64,000 nucleotides of DNA from Sphingobium sp. EM0848 (GTDB lineage: Bacteria; Pseudomonadota; Alphaproteobacteria; Sphingomonadales; Sphingomonadaceae). Of the stretch, positions 35,327-44,684 are shown in pieces. A program made the position numbers and the translations under genes. The DNA lies in contig NZ_JABXWB010000005.1 in assembly GCF_013375555.1 (NCBI RefSeq), positions 248,001 to 312,000 on the forward strand, given 5' to 3'. Numbering within the stretch: the first letter of the stretch is position 1; each line of letters begins with the position of its first letter. The notes under the pieces are model-generated. The model saw only the letters and a program-made list of their open reading frames with translations. It ran no database searches and was not told where the DNA came from.

Positions 35327-36469
35327 ATGAAGAACCGCTTTTGCGATCTGGTCGGGGTGGAATTCCCCTTGGTCGCTTTCAGCCATTGCCGCGACGTGGT
35401 GGCCGCTGTCAGCCGCGCGGGTGGCTTCGGCGTGTTCGGCGCGACCAACGGCAAGATGACGCCGGATCAGTTGAAGATCGAGTTGGACTGGATCGACGCC
35501 CATGTCGATGGCAAGCCCTATGGTCTCGACATCGCCGTGCCGGAGAATATGGCCGACCGGGACGCGCATGCCGTCACCACCCACATGCTGGAAGCCCAGA
35601 TTCCCGAAGGGCACCGCCAGTTCGTCGATAATCTGCTCGGCCGATATGGCATCGACACCCACACCCCCGTCGACGCCGACGAGGACCGGGAAATCAGCCA
35701 TTTCCTCGATACCGCCGAACGCATGGTGGACGAAGGGCTGCGCCATCCGATCAAATTGTTCGTCAACGCACTGGGCAAGCCACCCCGGTTCATGATCGAC
35801 AAATGCAAGGCGGCAGGTGTGCCCGTGGGCGCACTGATCGGTTCCAAGGACCATGCCCTGCGCCAGATCGACGCAGGCGTCGATGTACTGGTCGCCCAAG
35901 GCACGGAAGCCGCTGCCCATTGCGGCGAGGTGTCGACCATGGTGCTGGTACCCGAAGTCGTCCGCATGCTGGAGGAAAGCGGCCAGGATATTCCCGTGCT
36001 GGCTGCCGGCGGCATCGTCACCGGGCGGCAGATGGCGGCGGCGATGACCATGGGCGCAGCCGGGGCGTGGACCGGGTCGGTCTGGCTCACCACGGCCGAA
36101 AGCGATGTGCATCCGGCGGTGCGCGAAAGGCTGCTCGCGGCCCGGTCGCGCGACACGCTGCGCTCGCGGGCAATGACCGGCAAGACCGCTCGCCAGTTGA
36201 AGTCGGCCTGGAACGAGGCATGGGAGGGGCCGGAAAGCCCCGGCGCGCTTCCCATGCCTTTTCAGCATTTGCTGACCAACCGCGCGCTGCAACTGGCGGA
36301 AAAGGCGGTCGACGGCGGCAATGAAGCGGCGCGCGCGCTGCTGACCGAAGGCGTGGGTCAGGGCATCGGCCTTGTCACCAGCGCCAAGTCGGCCCGCACC
36401 GTCGTTCAGGAATTCATGGAGGATTTCGCGGACGCGCTCGACCGGATGCACGGCTGGATGGACGCATGA
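35327..36469 (+). CDS. Nitronate monooxygenase-family FMN protein
   Basis: A 380-residue TIM-barrel flavoprotein of the nitronate monooxygenase / 2-nitropropane dioxygenase family. The start VEFPLVAFSHCRDVVAAVSRAGGFGVFGA, the central VDVLVAQGTEAAAHCGEVSTMVLVPEVV and IPVLAAGGIVTGRQMAAAMTMGAAGAWTGS (phosphate-binding) are diagnostic. The usual catalytic His is in AAAHCGE. It follows the CoA-transferase gene with a 1-bp gap. In catabolic clusters such proteins may act as ene-reductases or flavin oxidases rather than on nitronates; the substrate is unknown. Confidence 0.9.
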   Translation: MKNRFCDLVGVEFPLVAFSHCRDVVAAVSRAGGFGVFGATNGKMTPDQLKIELDWIDAHVDGKPYGLDIAVPENMADRDAHAVTTHMLEAQIPEGHRQFVDNLLGRYGIDTHTPVDADEDREISHFLDTAERMVDEGLRHPIKLFVNALGKPPRFMIDKCKAAGVPVGALIGSKDHALRQIDAGVDVLVAQGTEAAAHCGEVSTMVLVPEVVRMLEESGQDIPVLAAGGIVTGRQMAAAMTMGAAGAWTGSVWLTTAESDVHPAVRERLLAARSRDTLRSRAMTGKTARQLKSAWNEAWEGPESPGALPMPFQHLLTNRALQLAEKAVDGGNEAARALLTEGVGQGIGLVTSAKSARTVVQEFMEDFADALDRMHGWMDA

Positions 36470-36927
36470 ACCAGGGCATTCAGGACGATCCGGAACTGGC
36501 GGTGCTGGCCGCGCTGCTGGAGGAGTATCGGCGCCAATATGATGGAAGCGGCGGCACGCTCGACCGGTCGAAGGTCGAGCATCTCTACCAGATGGACGAT
36601 GCCTTCACCGCCTATGATGTCGCTCCGCCGCTGGAAGGTTATATCGGCTGGGATCAATATGCGGTCGGCTGGTACAAAGTCCTCGAGAAATATAGCGAAA
36701 TCCGTTTCGTCTTTCGTGAAGAGCCACGGATATTCCGAAAGGGCGATGTCGCCTGGATGTCGGTCAGCGCCGACTGGTTCGGTAAATCCAAAAGTGGCGA
36801 TGATTTCGCCAAGCAGTTCCGCATGACGCTGATCTGGATACGCGGTGACGACGGCCGCTGGCGGATCACGCATGAACATGGTTCCAGCCCGCGCCTTTAC
36901 ACCTTGGCGGGAGGAGAGGTCGTATGA
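36466..36927 (+). CDS. SnoaL/NTF2-like protein
   Basis: A 153-residue protein with the NTF2-like pattern: VEHLYQMDDAFTAYDVAPPLEGYIGWDQYAVGW, a central strand region (RFVFREEPRIFRKGDVAWMSVSADWFG) and the terminal DDGRWRITHEHGS, as in ketosteroid-isomerase-like SnoaL-3 proteins. It overlaps both neighbours by 4 bp (ATGA), so it is firmly part of the operon. Isomerase, hydratase or binding role; not decidable. Confidence 0.85.
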   Translation: MNQGIQDDPELAVLAALLEEYRRQYDGSGGTLDRSKVEHLYQMDDAFTAYDVAPPLEGYIGWDQYAVGWYKVLEKYSEIRFVFREEPRIFRKGDVAWMSVSADWFGKSKSGDDFAKQFRMTLIWIRGDDGRWRITHEHGSSPRLYTLAGGEVV

Positions 36928-37757
36928 AAACCTGGTTTGTCACCGGCGCCTCTTCCGGTTTCGGCCGCGCGCTGGTCCAGGAGATATTGGCGCGCGGCGA
37001 TCAGGTCGTCGCCGCCGCGCGTCAGCCCAAAGATGTCGCCATGCTCGCGGAAATCTCTGTAGAACGGCTTCTTCCCGTCCAGCTTGATGTCACGAACGCA
37101 CAGGAGATCAAAGCCAGTATCACCGCCGCGCTTGATCGTTTCGGCGCAATCGACGTGCTGATCAACAATGCGGGCTATGGCTTTTTATCCACCATTGAGG
37201 AGGCTGATGAAGAGGCAGTCCAGCGGCAATTCAATACCAATCTGTTCGGTCCCGCCGCCTTGATGCGCGCTGTGCTGCCGGAGATGCGGGCGCGCCGCTC
37301 CGGTTTCATCGTCAACATTTCCTCTACCGCCGGGGCACGGGGCTTTGCCGGGTCGGGCTATTATTCCGCCAGCAAGGCCGCGCTCGAAGCGCTGACCGAA
37401 GCGCTGGCGGCGGAAGCGGCGGAATTGGGCGTTCGGGCGATGATCGTCTGCCCCGGACCGTTCCGCACCGATTTCTTCGGCCGGTCGATCAACCTCCCCG
37501 CCAGCGAGATTGCCGACTATGCGACGACCATGGCGCAGCGCCGCTCCTATGCCGCCAGCAACGGCCAGCAGCGCGGCGATCCGGCGCGGGGTGCGAGGAT
37601 CATCGTCGATACGGTGCTGGGCGATACGCCGCCCCTGCGTCTGGTGCTGGGCGGGCAGGCCTGGCCGACCATCGTGAAGTCACTGGAGGCCAAGATCGCT
37701 GACCTTGGCTGGAGCGAACAGGTCGCCCCGCTGGCCGATTTCCCCGAAGGTGAATGA
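36924..37757 (+). CDS. Short-chain dehydrogenase/reductase
   Basis: Classical SDR, 277 residues: cofactor motif TGASSGFGRALV, INNAGYGF, catalytic Ser in NISSTAGARG and Tyr/Lys in YYSASKAALEAL. The C-terminal half (CPGPFRTDFFGRSI ...) resembles SDRs of the oxidoreductase group acting on hydrophobic alcohols. It overlaps the preceding gene by 4 bp and precedes the unknown-function gene by 3 bp. Confidence 0.93.
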   Translation: MKTWFVTGASSGFGRALVQEILARGDQVVAAARQPKDVAMLAEISVERLLPVQLDVTNAQEIKASITAALDRFGAIDVLINNAGYGFLSTIEEADEEAVQRQFNTNLFGPAALMRAVLPEMRARRSGFIVNISSTAGARGFAGSGYYSASKAALEALTEALAAEAAELGVRAMIVCPGPFRTDFFGRSINLPASEIADYATTMAQRRSYAASNGQQRGDPARGARIIVDTVLGDTPPLRLVLGGQAWPTIVKSLEAKIADLGWSEQVAPLADFPEGE

Positions 37758-37760
37758 TCC

Positions 37761-38732
37761 ATGACGACCATTCATGACGACCTGCCTCACCCGGTCCCCG
37801 CCTTCGCCCAGTTGCGTTACAAGGAGAATTATTTCTTCATCCTGATCGCGCCGGAAAGCGACGCCTTTGCCGTGATCCATTTGAATCATGAGCCGGGGCA
37901 TGACCGGGCGCGCTATACCGCCAATCTGGAAATTGCCGGGCGCTCGATCCGCTATGCCAATATGACGGCCTTTCCGGCGAACTATGAATATGCGCGGACG
38001 ATCGGAGATGGCGCACTGTCGCTGCACTTTGCGGAACCGCACAAGCGTTTCGACCTGGCGTTGAGGACGGGCGAGATTGATCTGGAACTGGTCTTCACCG
38101 CGCGGCAGCCGACTTTCGACTATGTCGCCTGCCGGACCGCGGGCAATCCTGCCCCGTCCTTTCAGGAGGTGATGACTCTGGGCCTCAACCTGCCCTATAA
38201 TCACCAGCAGCAGGCGCTGAACACGCATGGCCGCGTCCGCTTCGCGGATGGAAGCGAACAGAGCATCAGCGGCAGCGGCTATCGCGACCATAGCTGGGTC
38301 ATGCGCTGCGATTCCGGTGGGCTCACGCATAACTGGTGCGGGATGAATTTTCCCGGCCGCAGTTTCGGTATCAAGACCATTTCCACCACCCATCGCCCCG
38401 GCTTGGTAGCGAAGGAAGGTTATGTGGTCGACGCCGAAGGGCCTCGTGCGCTGCGCCATATCGAGGTGCGCAGCGAAGGCGAGATGGCGGACGGGCTGTG
38501 CGCCCGGTTGATCCATGAAGTCGAGGATATCTTCGGCAGTCGCTATACGATCGAGAGCGACGTGGCGAGGCGTTATGCCCATGTGCCGCTGCTGTCCGAA
38601 GCGCCGGGCGGCAAGGCTGCGTTCCACATCGTCGAGAATTTCTGCCCGCTCCGCCTGATAGAAACCGGGGAAGCGGGCGAAGGGCTGGTCGAGATCGGGC
38701 GCAGTTCCAGCCTGGGAGGGCCATATAGATGA
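37761..38732 (+). CDS. Protein of unknown function, paralogue-like to the 54.2-kb product
   Basis: A 323-residue, strand-rich soluble protein without a signal peptide. I recognise no enzyme motif. The segment SGSGYRDHSWVMRCDSGGLTHNWCGM is similar to DWFGWRDHSWGVR in the protein encoded at 54158-55291; the DHSW motif also occurs in lipocalin-like AttH/CrtC-type proteins, so a lipocalin-like fold is a guess. The next gene, overlapping by 4 bp, is an APH-type kinase, and the 54.2-kb relative also sits next to an APH gene, so the two families probably work together. Confidence 0.8.
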   Translation: MTTIHDDLPHPVPAFAQLRYKENYFFILIAPESDAFAVIHLNHEPGHDRARYTANLEIAGRSIRYANMTAFPANYEYARTIGDGALSLHFAEPHKRFDLALRTGEIDLELVFTARQPTFDYVACRTAGNPAPSFQEVMTLGLNLPYNHQQQALNTHGRVRFADGSEQSISGSGYRDHSWVMRCDSGGLTHNWCGMNFPGRSFGIKTISTTHRPGLVAKEGYVVDAEGPRALRHIEVRSEGEMADGLCARLIHEVEDIFGSRYTIESDVARRYAHVPLLSEAPGGKAAFHIVENFCPLRLIETGEAGEGLVEIGRSSSLGGPYR

Positions 38733-39931
38733 GTACGGCGACGGCCAATCAATTGCGACTGATACGCGACGCGGTGGGACGACTGGATGCAGATGCGGCG
38801 GCCAAGGATTCCATCGCGGTCCTGCTGGGCGAAGTCATTGCGCAGGAGACTCTCGCTCTGCCGCGCGGATCGGTGGCGCAGGAAAATGCCTATCAGCAGG
38901 CCTTTGAAGCCGCTGCCCTGACGGAGCGCGACTTCCGGCCGCGGACCGCCATGGAGGATGTTCTGGACCGCGAGAGGCTGGCCGATTTCCTCAACCATGC
39001 GGTGTCGGGGGAAGGCGATATTCGCGTGCAGTCCGCGCAAACCGTGTCACGGGGCATGTCGAAGAAGACCGTGCTCGTCACGCTGGAGGGTGCGAGAGCT
39101 TTGCCCGCCGATCTGGCATTGCGGGTCGATCGAAGCGCGAACAATTATCTGGGCACCACCGTTGTCGATGAGTGGGGGCCGTTGCGGCTGCTCTGGGACA
39201 ATGGGGCGCGGATTCCGCAGCCCTTTGCCCTTGAACCGACGGGCGGGGTCCTCGGCGATCCCTTCATTGTCTTTGCCCGCGTTTCCGGGGCACCGGTCGG
39301 GAGCATCTATGTGCCGCCCGGTCCCAATCCAGCGCTGCTGGCCGATACCGCCGCCTGCATGGCGAAGGTACATGCGGTGCCGGTGGACGACTGGCCGCGA
39401 AGGGATCAGCCACAAGGCGACGCTTTTTTCGATGCGCAATTTGCCGAATATTGGGCGGACTGGCGAGCGCTGGAGGAAGGCAATCCGATCATGGACGCTT
39501 GTTTCCACTGGATCGACCGACATCGGGATCGGGCCTATGGGCCGGCCGCGCTGACGCATGACGATTTCAACTATAATAATATGCTGGTCGAGGGCGACCG
39601 GGTGTCGGCGGTGCTGGACTGGGAGTTCGCGCATGTCGGGACACCGGCGGCGGACCTCGCCTATCTTTGGTATGCGGCGTGGAGTATGGGCAGCTTTGCC
39701 GATTTTCTGGCGGCCTATGAACATGCCGGGGGATGGCTGCCGCCGAAAGAGCAGATCGATTTCTATCTGCTCTGGGGGCAGCTGCGGCTGGGGGTGATGG
39801 GTCACAAGGCGGTGCGCAATCTGGAGGAAGGGCATTTCGACGATGTGCGCTTCGGCATGGCGCGCTGGCATCGGCGGCAAGCGCTGTTCCGCCTTGCCGA
39901 ACTGCTCGAAAGATTGGGAGGAGAGTCATGA
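38729..39931 (+). CDS. APH-fold phosphotransferase
   Basis: A 400-residue protein. The N-terminal 95 residues are a helical extension; the kinase-like part has the catalytic loop LTHDDFNYNNML (HDD in place of HGD, with the downstream Asn) and the metal-binding VLDWEFAHVGTPAADLAYL. Relatives in fatty-acid clusters include LvaA of levulinate catabolism and the kinase domains of ACAD10/11, which phosphorylate 4-hydroxyacyl-CoAs; by analogy it may phosphorylate a hydroxyacyl-CoA. It overlaps both neighbours by 4 bp. Antibiotic resistance is unlikely in this context. Confidence 0.9.
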   Translation: MSTATANQLRLIRDAVGRLDADAAAKDSIAVLLGEVIAQETLALPRGSVAQENAYQQAFEAAALTERDFRPRTAMEDVLDRERLADFLNHAVSGEGDIRVQSAQTVSRGMSKKTVLVTLEGARALPADLALRVDRSANNYLGTTVVDEWGPLRLLWDNGARIPQPFALEPTGGVLGDPFIVFARVSGAPVGSIYVPPGPNPALLADTAACMAKVHAVPVDDWPRRDQPQGDAFFDAQFAEYWADWRALEEGNPIMDACFHWIDRHRDRAYGPAALTHDDFNYNNMLVEGDRVSAVLDWEFAHVGTPAADLAYLWYAAWSMGSFADFLAAYEHAGGWLPPKEQIDFYLLWGQLRLGVMGHKAVRNLEEGHFDDVRFGMARWHRRQALFRLAELLERLGGES

Positions 39932-41094
39932 TTCTGCCGCCACTCGACCCAGCGCTGGGTGAAGCGATCCTGCCCTTCACCCTCGATGTGCCGCAGGCCG
40001 CGCTGGATGATCTGGCCTTGCGTCTGGAACGGACGCGCTGGCCAGAGAAGGAGACGGTCGATGACTGGTCGCAAGGGGTGCCGCTCGACCGGATGCGATC
40101 CTTGGTCGACTATTGGCGGAGCGGCTATGAATGGCGGCGATGCGAGGCGGAGATCAACGGCTGGCCCCAATATCGGACGCTGATCGACGGCCTCGGCATC
40201 CATTTCCTGCATGTCCGGTCGCCCCATGAAGGGGCCATGCCGATGATATTGAGCCATGGCTGGCCAGGGACGTTTCTGGAGTTTCTGGCGGTGATCGGAC
40301 CGCTTACCGATCCGACCCGTTTTGGCGGGCGGGCGGAGGATGCCTTTCATCTCGTGATCCCCTCGCTGCCCGGCTATGGGCTGTCGGACAAGCCGGTCGC
40401 GACCGGATGGACCGTCGAGCGGATCGCGCAGGCCTGGGGAACGCTGATGCAGCGCCTCAGCTATGATCGCTATGTCGCGCAGGGGGGCGACTGGGGGTCG
40501 GCGATCACGCGGGCCATGGCGGCGCAGAAGCTGCCGGGGCTGGTGGGCATCCACCTCAACATGGTGGTGTGCTTTCCGCCGGAGGATGAAGATTTTGCCG
40601 ACGCGCAAGCGCGAGAGGCGCGGGATGTCGCGGAGGCCCACAAGCAGAGTGGGCTGGGCTATTCCACCCAGCAAAGCACAAGGCCGCAGACTCTGGGCTA
40701 TGCATTGGCGGACTCGCCGGTCGGGCAGGCGGCATGGATTTACGAGAAATTCCAGGCATGGACAGACAATGAAGGAGAGCCGGAGCAGGCGCTGAGCCGG
40801 GATGCGATGCTCGATACCATCATGCTCTACTGGCTGACCGACAGCGCAGCCGCTTCGGCACGGCTCTATTGGGAGAGTTTTCGCAGCGCTTTCGGCAATG
40901 CGCCGATCAGCCTGCCGGTCGCGTGCAGTATCTTCCCCAGGGAGATGCGGCGGCCGCCCCGACGCTGGGCGGAGCGGGTGTTTTCCGACATCATCTATTG
41001 GAATCGCGCGGCCAAGGGCGGGCATTTCGCGGCGTTCGAGCAGCCGGAGCATTTTGTCGCGGAGGTCCGGGCGGGGTTGCAGAGCCTACGTTAG
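39928..41094 (+). CDS. Epoxide hydrolase (alpha/beta hydrolase with EHN domain)
   Basis: A 388-residue microsomal-type epoxide hydrolase. The N-terminal EHN domain starts PFTLDVPQAALDDLALRLERTRWP; the oxyanion motif is LSHGWPGTFLEF; the nucleophile is the Asp in AQGGDWGSAITR; the C-terminal His is in AKGGHFAAFEQPE. It starts within the stop of the APH gene (ATGA) and ends the seven-gene operon. Opens an epoxide to a diol, possibly after the P450 or after another oxygenase step. Confidence 0.94.
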   Translation: MILPPLDPALGEAILPFTLDVPQAALDDLALRLERTRWPEKETVDDWSQGVPLDRMRSLVDYWRSGYEWRRCEAEINGWPQYRTLIDGLGIHFLHVRSPHEGAMPMILSHGWPGTFLEFLAVIGPLTDPTRFGGRAEDAFHLVIPSLPGYGLSDKPVATGWTVERIAQAWGTLMQRLSYDRYVAQGGDWGSAITRAMAAQKLPGLVGIHLNMVVCFPPEDEDFADAQAREARDVAEAHKQSGLGYSTQQSTRPQTLGYALADSPVGQAAWIYEKFQAWTDNEGEPEQALSRDAMLDTIMLYWLTDSAAASARLYWESFRSAFGNAPISLPVACSIFPREMRRPPRRWAERVFSDIIYWNRAAKGGHFAAFEQPEHFVAEVRAGLQSLR

Positions 41095-41126
41095 AATTTG
41101 GGCGACATAGTTGACTCTATAGTGGA

Positions 41127-41171
41127 GTCACATTGCATCCGTTCGCTTCGAGCGAACGGATGCAATGTGAC
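41127..41171. terminator. Perfect 21-bp hairpin between convergent operons
   Basis: Arms of 21 bp (GTCACATTGCATCCGTTCGC ...) with a 3-base loop TCG. No T-run follows on either strand. It lies midway between the epoxide hydrolase and the CoA-transferase stops and probably stops or stabilises both transcripts. Confidence 0.6.
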
Positions 41172-41189
41172 GACGGCAGGAAGCCGATT

Positions 41190-42374
41190 TCAGATGATCT
41201 TCTGATCGCGCAGGGCGGTGATTTCCTCCGGGGTGAAACCGGCTTCCTTCAACACATTGCCGGCATCTTCGCCGGGGCGTGGGGGGCCTTTGCGGATGAT
41301 GCCAGGCGTCTTGCTGAAGGTGACGGGCGGCTTGATATAGGGTGCGGGTCTGGAGAGGCCATCGACCGGCACCTCCACGATGAACTGGTCGCGGACATGG
41401 GGGTCGTCCAGCGCTTCCTGCGGGGTCAGCAGAGGACCGGCGGGGATGCGGTTGGCTTCCAGGATGGGCAGGATTTCGGCGTTGCTATATTGCCGCGCCC
41501 ATGCCGTCACAATCTCGCTCAAGGCCGCGCCATTGTCGGCGCGGAGATCATCATTGGCGAAGCGCGGGTCGTCCAGCAAATCCTCCCGCCCGATCATCCG
41601 CATGAAACGGCGGAACATGGGGTCGCCCAGCGCAACCATATAGACCCAGCCATCCTTCGTCTGAATCAGGTCCGCCGGGCCGCCCGATTGCGCGCGGTTG
41701 CCGGTGCCGGTGCGATTGGTCGCGTTGAAATATTGGTCGAACAGGAAATAATTGCCGACCGTCATCGCGGTTTGCAGCAGGTTGGTTTCGACCTTCTGCC
41801 CTTCCCCCGTGCGGTTGCGGTGATGCAGCGCGGCCATGGCGCCGAAGGCGGCGAGGAAGCCAGTGCTCATGTCGACCCAGGCTGAGTTGTGCTTCATCGG
41901 CTTGCCCGGTTCGCCGGAAATGGCGGTGAGGCCGCTCATCACCTGCGCGATCGCGTCGAAGCCCAGCCGATCGGCATAGGGTCCGTCATTGCCGAAGGTC
42001 GTCATATGGACGAAGATGATGTCGGGCTTGATCGCCGCCATCCGCTCATAGTCAAGGCCAAGCGAGGCCGCCGTCCTGCGCGGCAGATTGGCGACGACAA
42101 TGTCGGCGGTGGTGAGCAGTCGGTCGAACACCGCCCTGCCCTGCTCTTTGGACAGATCGAGCGACAGGCCGCGCTTGTTGCGGCCAAGCTGGGTGAAGCC
42201 GACCCCGCCATGAAAGCCCTCCTTGAAGGGCAAGGTGCTGCGATCCTCAGCACCGCCAGGGGACTCGATGCGGATCACATCCGCGCCGAGATCCGCCAGC
42301 AGAACGGTCGCCGCCGGGCCCGCGACAAAGCGGGTCACGTCCAGCACCCTGATCCCCTCCAACATCCCCGCCAT
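41190..42374 (-). CDS. CaiB/BaiF CoA-transferase
   Basis: A 394-residue class III CoA-transferase. Motifs are GIRVLDVTRFVAGPAATVLLADLGADVIRIESP, FTQLGRNKRGLSLDLSKEQGR and DRLGFDAIAQVMSGL with the catalytic-type Asp. It is a true transferase type (VAGP start, long NKRGLSLDL), unlike the racemase-like enzymes at 14.7 and 34.2 kb. ATG 42374 lies 1 bp after the stop of the crotonase gene. Last gene of a four-gene operon crotonase - acyl-CoA ligase - crotonase - CoA-transferase. Confidence 0.93.
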   Translation of the reverse strand: MAGMLEGIRVLDVTRFVAGPAATVLLADLGADVIRIESPGGAEDRSTLPFKEGFHGGVGFTQLGRNKRGLSLDLSKEQGRAVFDRLLTTADIVVANLPRRTAASLGLDYERMAAIKPDIIFVHMTTFGNDGPYADRLGFDAIAQVMSGLTAISGEPGKPMKHNSAWVDMSTGFLAAFGAMAALHHRNRTGEGQKVETNLLQTAMTVGNYFLFDQYFNATNRTGTGNRAQSGGPADLIQTKDGWVYMVALGDPMFRRFMRMIGREDLLDDPRFANDDLRADNGAALSEIVTAWARQYSNAEILPILEANRIPAGPLLTPQEALDDPHVRDQFIVEVPVDGLSRPAPYIKPPVTFSKTPGIIRKGPPRPGEDAGNVLKEAGFTPEEITALRDQKII

Positions 42375-42375
42375 C

Positions 42376-43176
42376 TCAATATCCCCTGAAGTTCGGTGCG
42401 CGTTTCTCGACAAAGGCGGTAACGCCCTCCGCGAAATCCTGTGTCGCGCAGCACAGCCCCGCCGCCTGTCCTTCGAGCGCCAGCTGGTCGATCAGCGCAT
42501 TGCCCGGCGCCGCATTGAGCAGCAGCTTGGCCTGCCCCAGCGCCACGGTCGGCGCATTGGCGAGGCGGCGGAGCAATTTTTCCACCGCCGCGTCCAGTTC
42601 CGCATCGGGATGGAGCCAGTTGGCGAGGCTGCATTCCAACGCCTGCTGCGCGGTCAGCCGGTCGCCCAGCAGGCACATCTGCTTCGCCTTGCGCAGGCCC
42701 ACGATGCGGGGAAGGTGCCAGCTGGTCGCGCCGTCCGGGCTGGTGCCGATGGCGGCATTGGCGACCATGAACAGCGCCGTGTCCGACACCGCCACGAAAT
42801 CGGCGGCGGCGACATAGCCGACACTGGCCCCCGCGCAGGCGCCGCGCACCTTGGCGACGATGGGCTTGGCGATCCGTTCCATCAGCGCGAACAGCGGCAA
42901 CGTGTCGAGCGCGAGCGTTTCGAACTGGCTGCGACGATCCTCCGGCGCAGCGTCGGCGGCCTGCGCGAAGGCCTTGACGTCGCCGCCCGCCATGAAATGG
43001 TCGCCCGTCCCGGTCAGCAGGATGACGCGCACATCGTCGCGGCGCTCACACTCCCGCAGGAAGGCGATCATCGCCTGCACCATGGCTGGCGTCAGCGCGT
43101 TGCGGGCATGGGGGCGGTTGAAGCTGATGCGGGCAATGCCCTCATCGATTTGGGTGAGCAATTCAGGCTCAGACAT
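42376..43176 (-). CDS. Enoyl-CoA hydratase/isomerase (crotonase family)
   Basis: A 266-residue crotonase: ISFNRPHARNALT, oxyanion segment GDHFMAGGDVKAF, PIVAKVRGACAGASVGYVAAADFVAVS. The catalytic-Glu region reads NAAIGTSPDGATSWHLPRIVG, Asp in place of Glu as in PaaG-like isomerases. It overlaps the ligase gene by 8 bp and is followed 1 bp later by the CoA-transferase gene. Isomerase or ring-related chemistry is more likely than simple hydration. Confidence 0.92.
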   Translation of the reverse strand: MSEPELLTQIDEGIARISFNRPHARNALTPAMVQAMIAFLRECERRDDVRVILLTGTGDHFMAGGDVKAFAQAADAAPEDRRSQFETLALDTLPLFALMERIAKPIVAKVRGACAGASVGYVAAADFVAVSDTALFMVANAAIGTSPDGATSWHLPRIVGLRKAKQMCLLGDRLTAQQALECSLANWLHPDAELDAAVEKLLRRLANAPTVALGQAKLLLNAAPGNALIDQLALEGQAAGLCCATQDFAEGVTAFVEKRAPNFRGY

Positions 43177-44680
43177 GATTTTCTCCTGAAGGCTGCGGCC
43201 AGTAGCGTGCCTTCAACAAGCGTTTCAGCAGCTTGCCGGTGGGTTCGCGCGGCATGTCGGCTTCAAAGTCGATGCTGCGCGGGCATTTGTTGGTGGCGAG
43301 GCGGGCGCGGCACCAGTCGATCAGTTCCCCGGCCAGCGCCGGACCAGCCGCCGCCGGGTCACGGGGCTGGACGACCGCCTTCACCTCCTCGCCATATTCG
43401 GCATTGGGGACGCCGAAGACGGCGACGTCCTGCACGGCGGGATGGGTGCTGAGCAGATTTTCCGCCTCCTGCGGATAGATATTCACCCCGCCCGCATTGA
43501 TGACATAGTCGCGCCGGTCGGTGAGGAAGAGATAGCCATCCTCATCGACATGGCCGATGTCGCCAAAGGTCGCCCAGCCGCGCGCATCATAGGCGCGGCC
43601 GGTCTTTTCCGGATCGTTATGATAGGTGAAGCCGCCACAGCCCTCGAACATCACAAGGCCGGTCTGGTGGGGGCCGAGTTCATGGCCCGCTTCGTCGACG
43701 ATGTGAAGGATACCCCGCGTGGCGCGGCCGACCGAGCCTTTTCTTTGCAGCCATTCCTGCGGACCGATGGCGGTCTGGCCGACGGATTCCGAGCCGCCAT
43801 AATATTCATGCAGGATCGGTCCCCACCAATCCATCATCGCTTCCTTGACCGGCACCGGGCAGGGCGCGGCGGAGTGGATGGCGAAGCGGTGAGCGCTGTT
43901 GTCGAAGCGGCGCTGCTGCTCATCCAGTTGCAGCATGCGCACGAACATGGTCGCGACCCATTGGCTATGGGTGACACGGTGGGTTTCGAGCGCGCGCAGG
44001 GCTGCGGCAGCGTCGAATTTTTCCATGATGACGGCGGTGCCCCCCGCCTGCTGCACCGCCATCGTCCATTTGAGCGGCGCGGTGTGGTAGAGTGGCGCGG
44101 GGGACAGGTAGATGGTGTTCGCGTCGAGCTGGAACAGGTCGATGAGGGTGGTGGTGAGCGGGTGCGGTTCCCCGATCGGGGCGGGCGTCAGATGGGGGGT
44201 GATGCCCTTGGGACGGCCGGTGGTTCCGGCGGAATAGACCATGGCGCTGCCACGGGTTTCGTCGGGGATAGGCGTCGTCGGCAGCGGCGCCACGGCACGG
44301 TCATAGCTGTCGCCGAGGATCAGCATCTCGACTTCTTCCCCAAGGATCGCTGCCATTCCCGCGCAATCGACCGAGGGCGAGGCGAAGAGGAGGGCCGAAC
44401 CGCTGTCGCGGACGATATAAGCGGCTTCCTCCGCTTTCAGGCGGGTGCTGATGGGAACGAAGAGCAGGCCCGCATTATAGGCGCCCCAGGCAATTTCATG
44501 ATAATAAGGGCTGTTGTCGATCCAGAGCGCGATGCGGTCGCCCGCTTGCAGCCCGCGTGCGCGCAGCAGGTGCGACACGCGGTTGGCGCGGGCGTCCAGC
44601 TCCGCAAAGCTGACCGTCCCGCCACTGTCCGCCATGATGATGGCGGGGCGGCTGTCATGGCTGTGATCGCGCGGATGCAT
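43169..44680 (-). CDS. AMP-forming acyl-CoA ligase
   Basis: ANL-superfamily acid:CoA ligase, 503 residues. The P-loop-like AMP motif is MVYSAGTTGRPKGI, then YYGGSESVG, the ATP-binding DARGWATFGDIGHVDEDGYLFLTDRRDYVINAGGVNIYP and the C-terminal catalytic Lys in EPTGKLLKRLLK. It activates a carboxylic acid to its CoA thioester at the entry of the pathway. A 4-bp gap separates it from the upstream crotonase gene. The substrate is not readable; neighbours suggest a branched or cyclic acid. Confidence 0.94.
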   Translation of the reverse strand: MHPRDHSHDSRPAIIMADSGGTVSFAELDARANRVSHLLRARGLQAGDRIALWIDNSPYYHEIAWGAYNAGLLFVPISTRLKAEEAAYIVRDSGSALLFASPSVDCAGMAAILGEEVEMLILGDSYDRAVAPLPTTPIPDETRGSAMVYSAGTTGRPKGITPHLTPAPIGEPHPLTTTLIDLFQLDANTIYLSPAPLYHTAPLKWTMAVQQAGGTAVIMEKFDAAAALRALETHRVTHSQWVATMFVRMLQLDEQQRRFDNSAHRFAIHSAAPCPVPVKEAMMDWWGPILHEYYGGSESVGQTAIGPQEWLQRKGSVGRATRGILHIVDEAGHELGPHQTGLVMFEGCGGFTYHNDPEKTGRAYDARGWATFGDIGHVDEDGYLFLTDRRDYVINAGGVNIYPQEAENLLSTHPAVQDVAVFGVPNAEYGEEVKAVVQPRDPAAAGPALAGELIDWCRARLATNKCPRSIDFEADMPREPTGKLLKRLLKARYWPQPSGENHV

Positions 44681-44684
44681 GGGA

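Noticed and set aside
35327..36469. Enoyl-ACP reductase FabK
   Set aside because: The TIM-barrel flavoprotein fold overlaps with FabK, but the AAAHCGE His region and catabolic context fit the nitronate-monooxygenase group better.
38729..39931. Aminoglycoside resistance gene
   Set aside because: The APH fold is real, but the operon context (CoA ligases, dehydrogenases, epoxide hydrolase) and the long N-terminal extension fit the metabolic subfamily, not antibiotic kinases.
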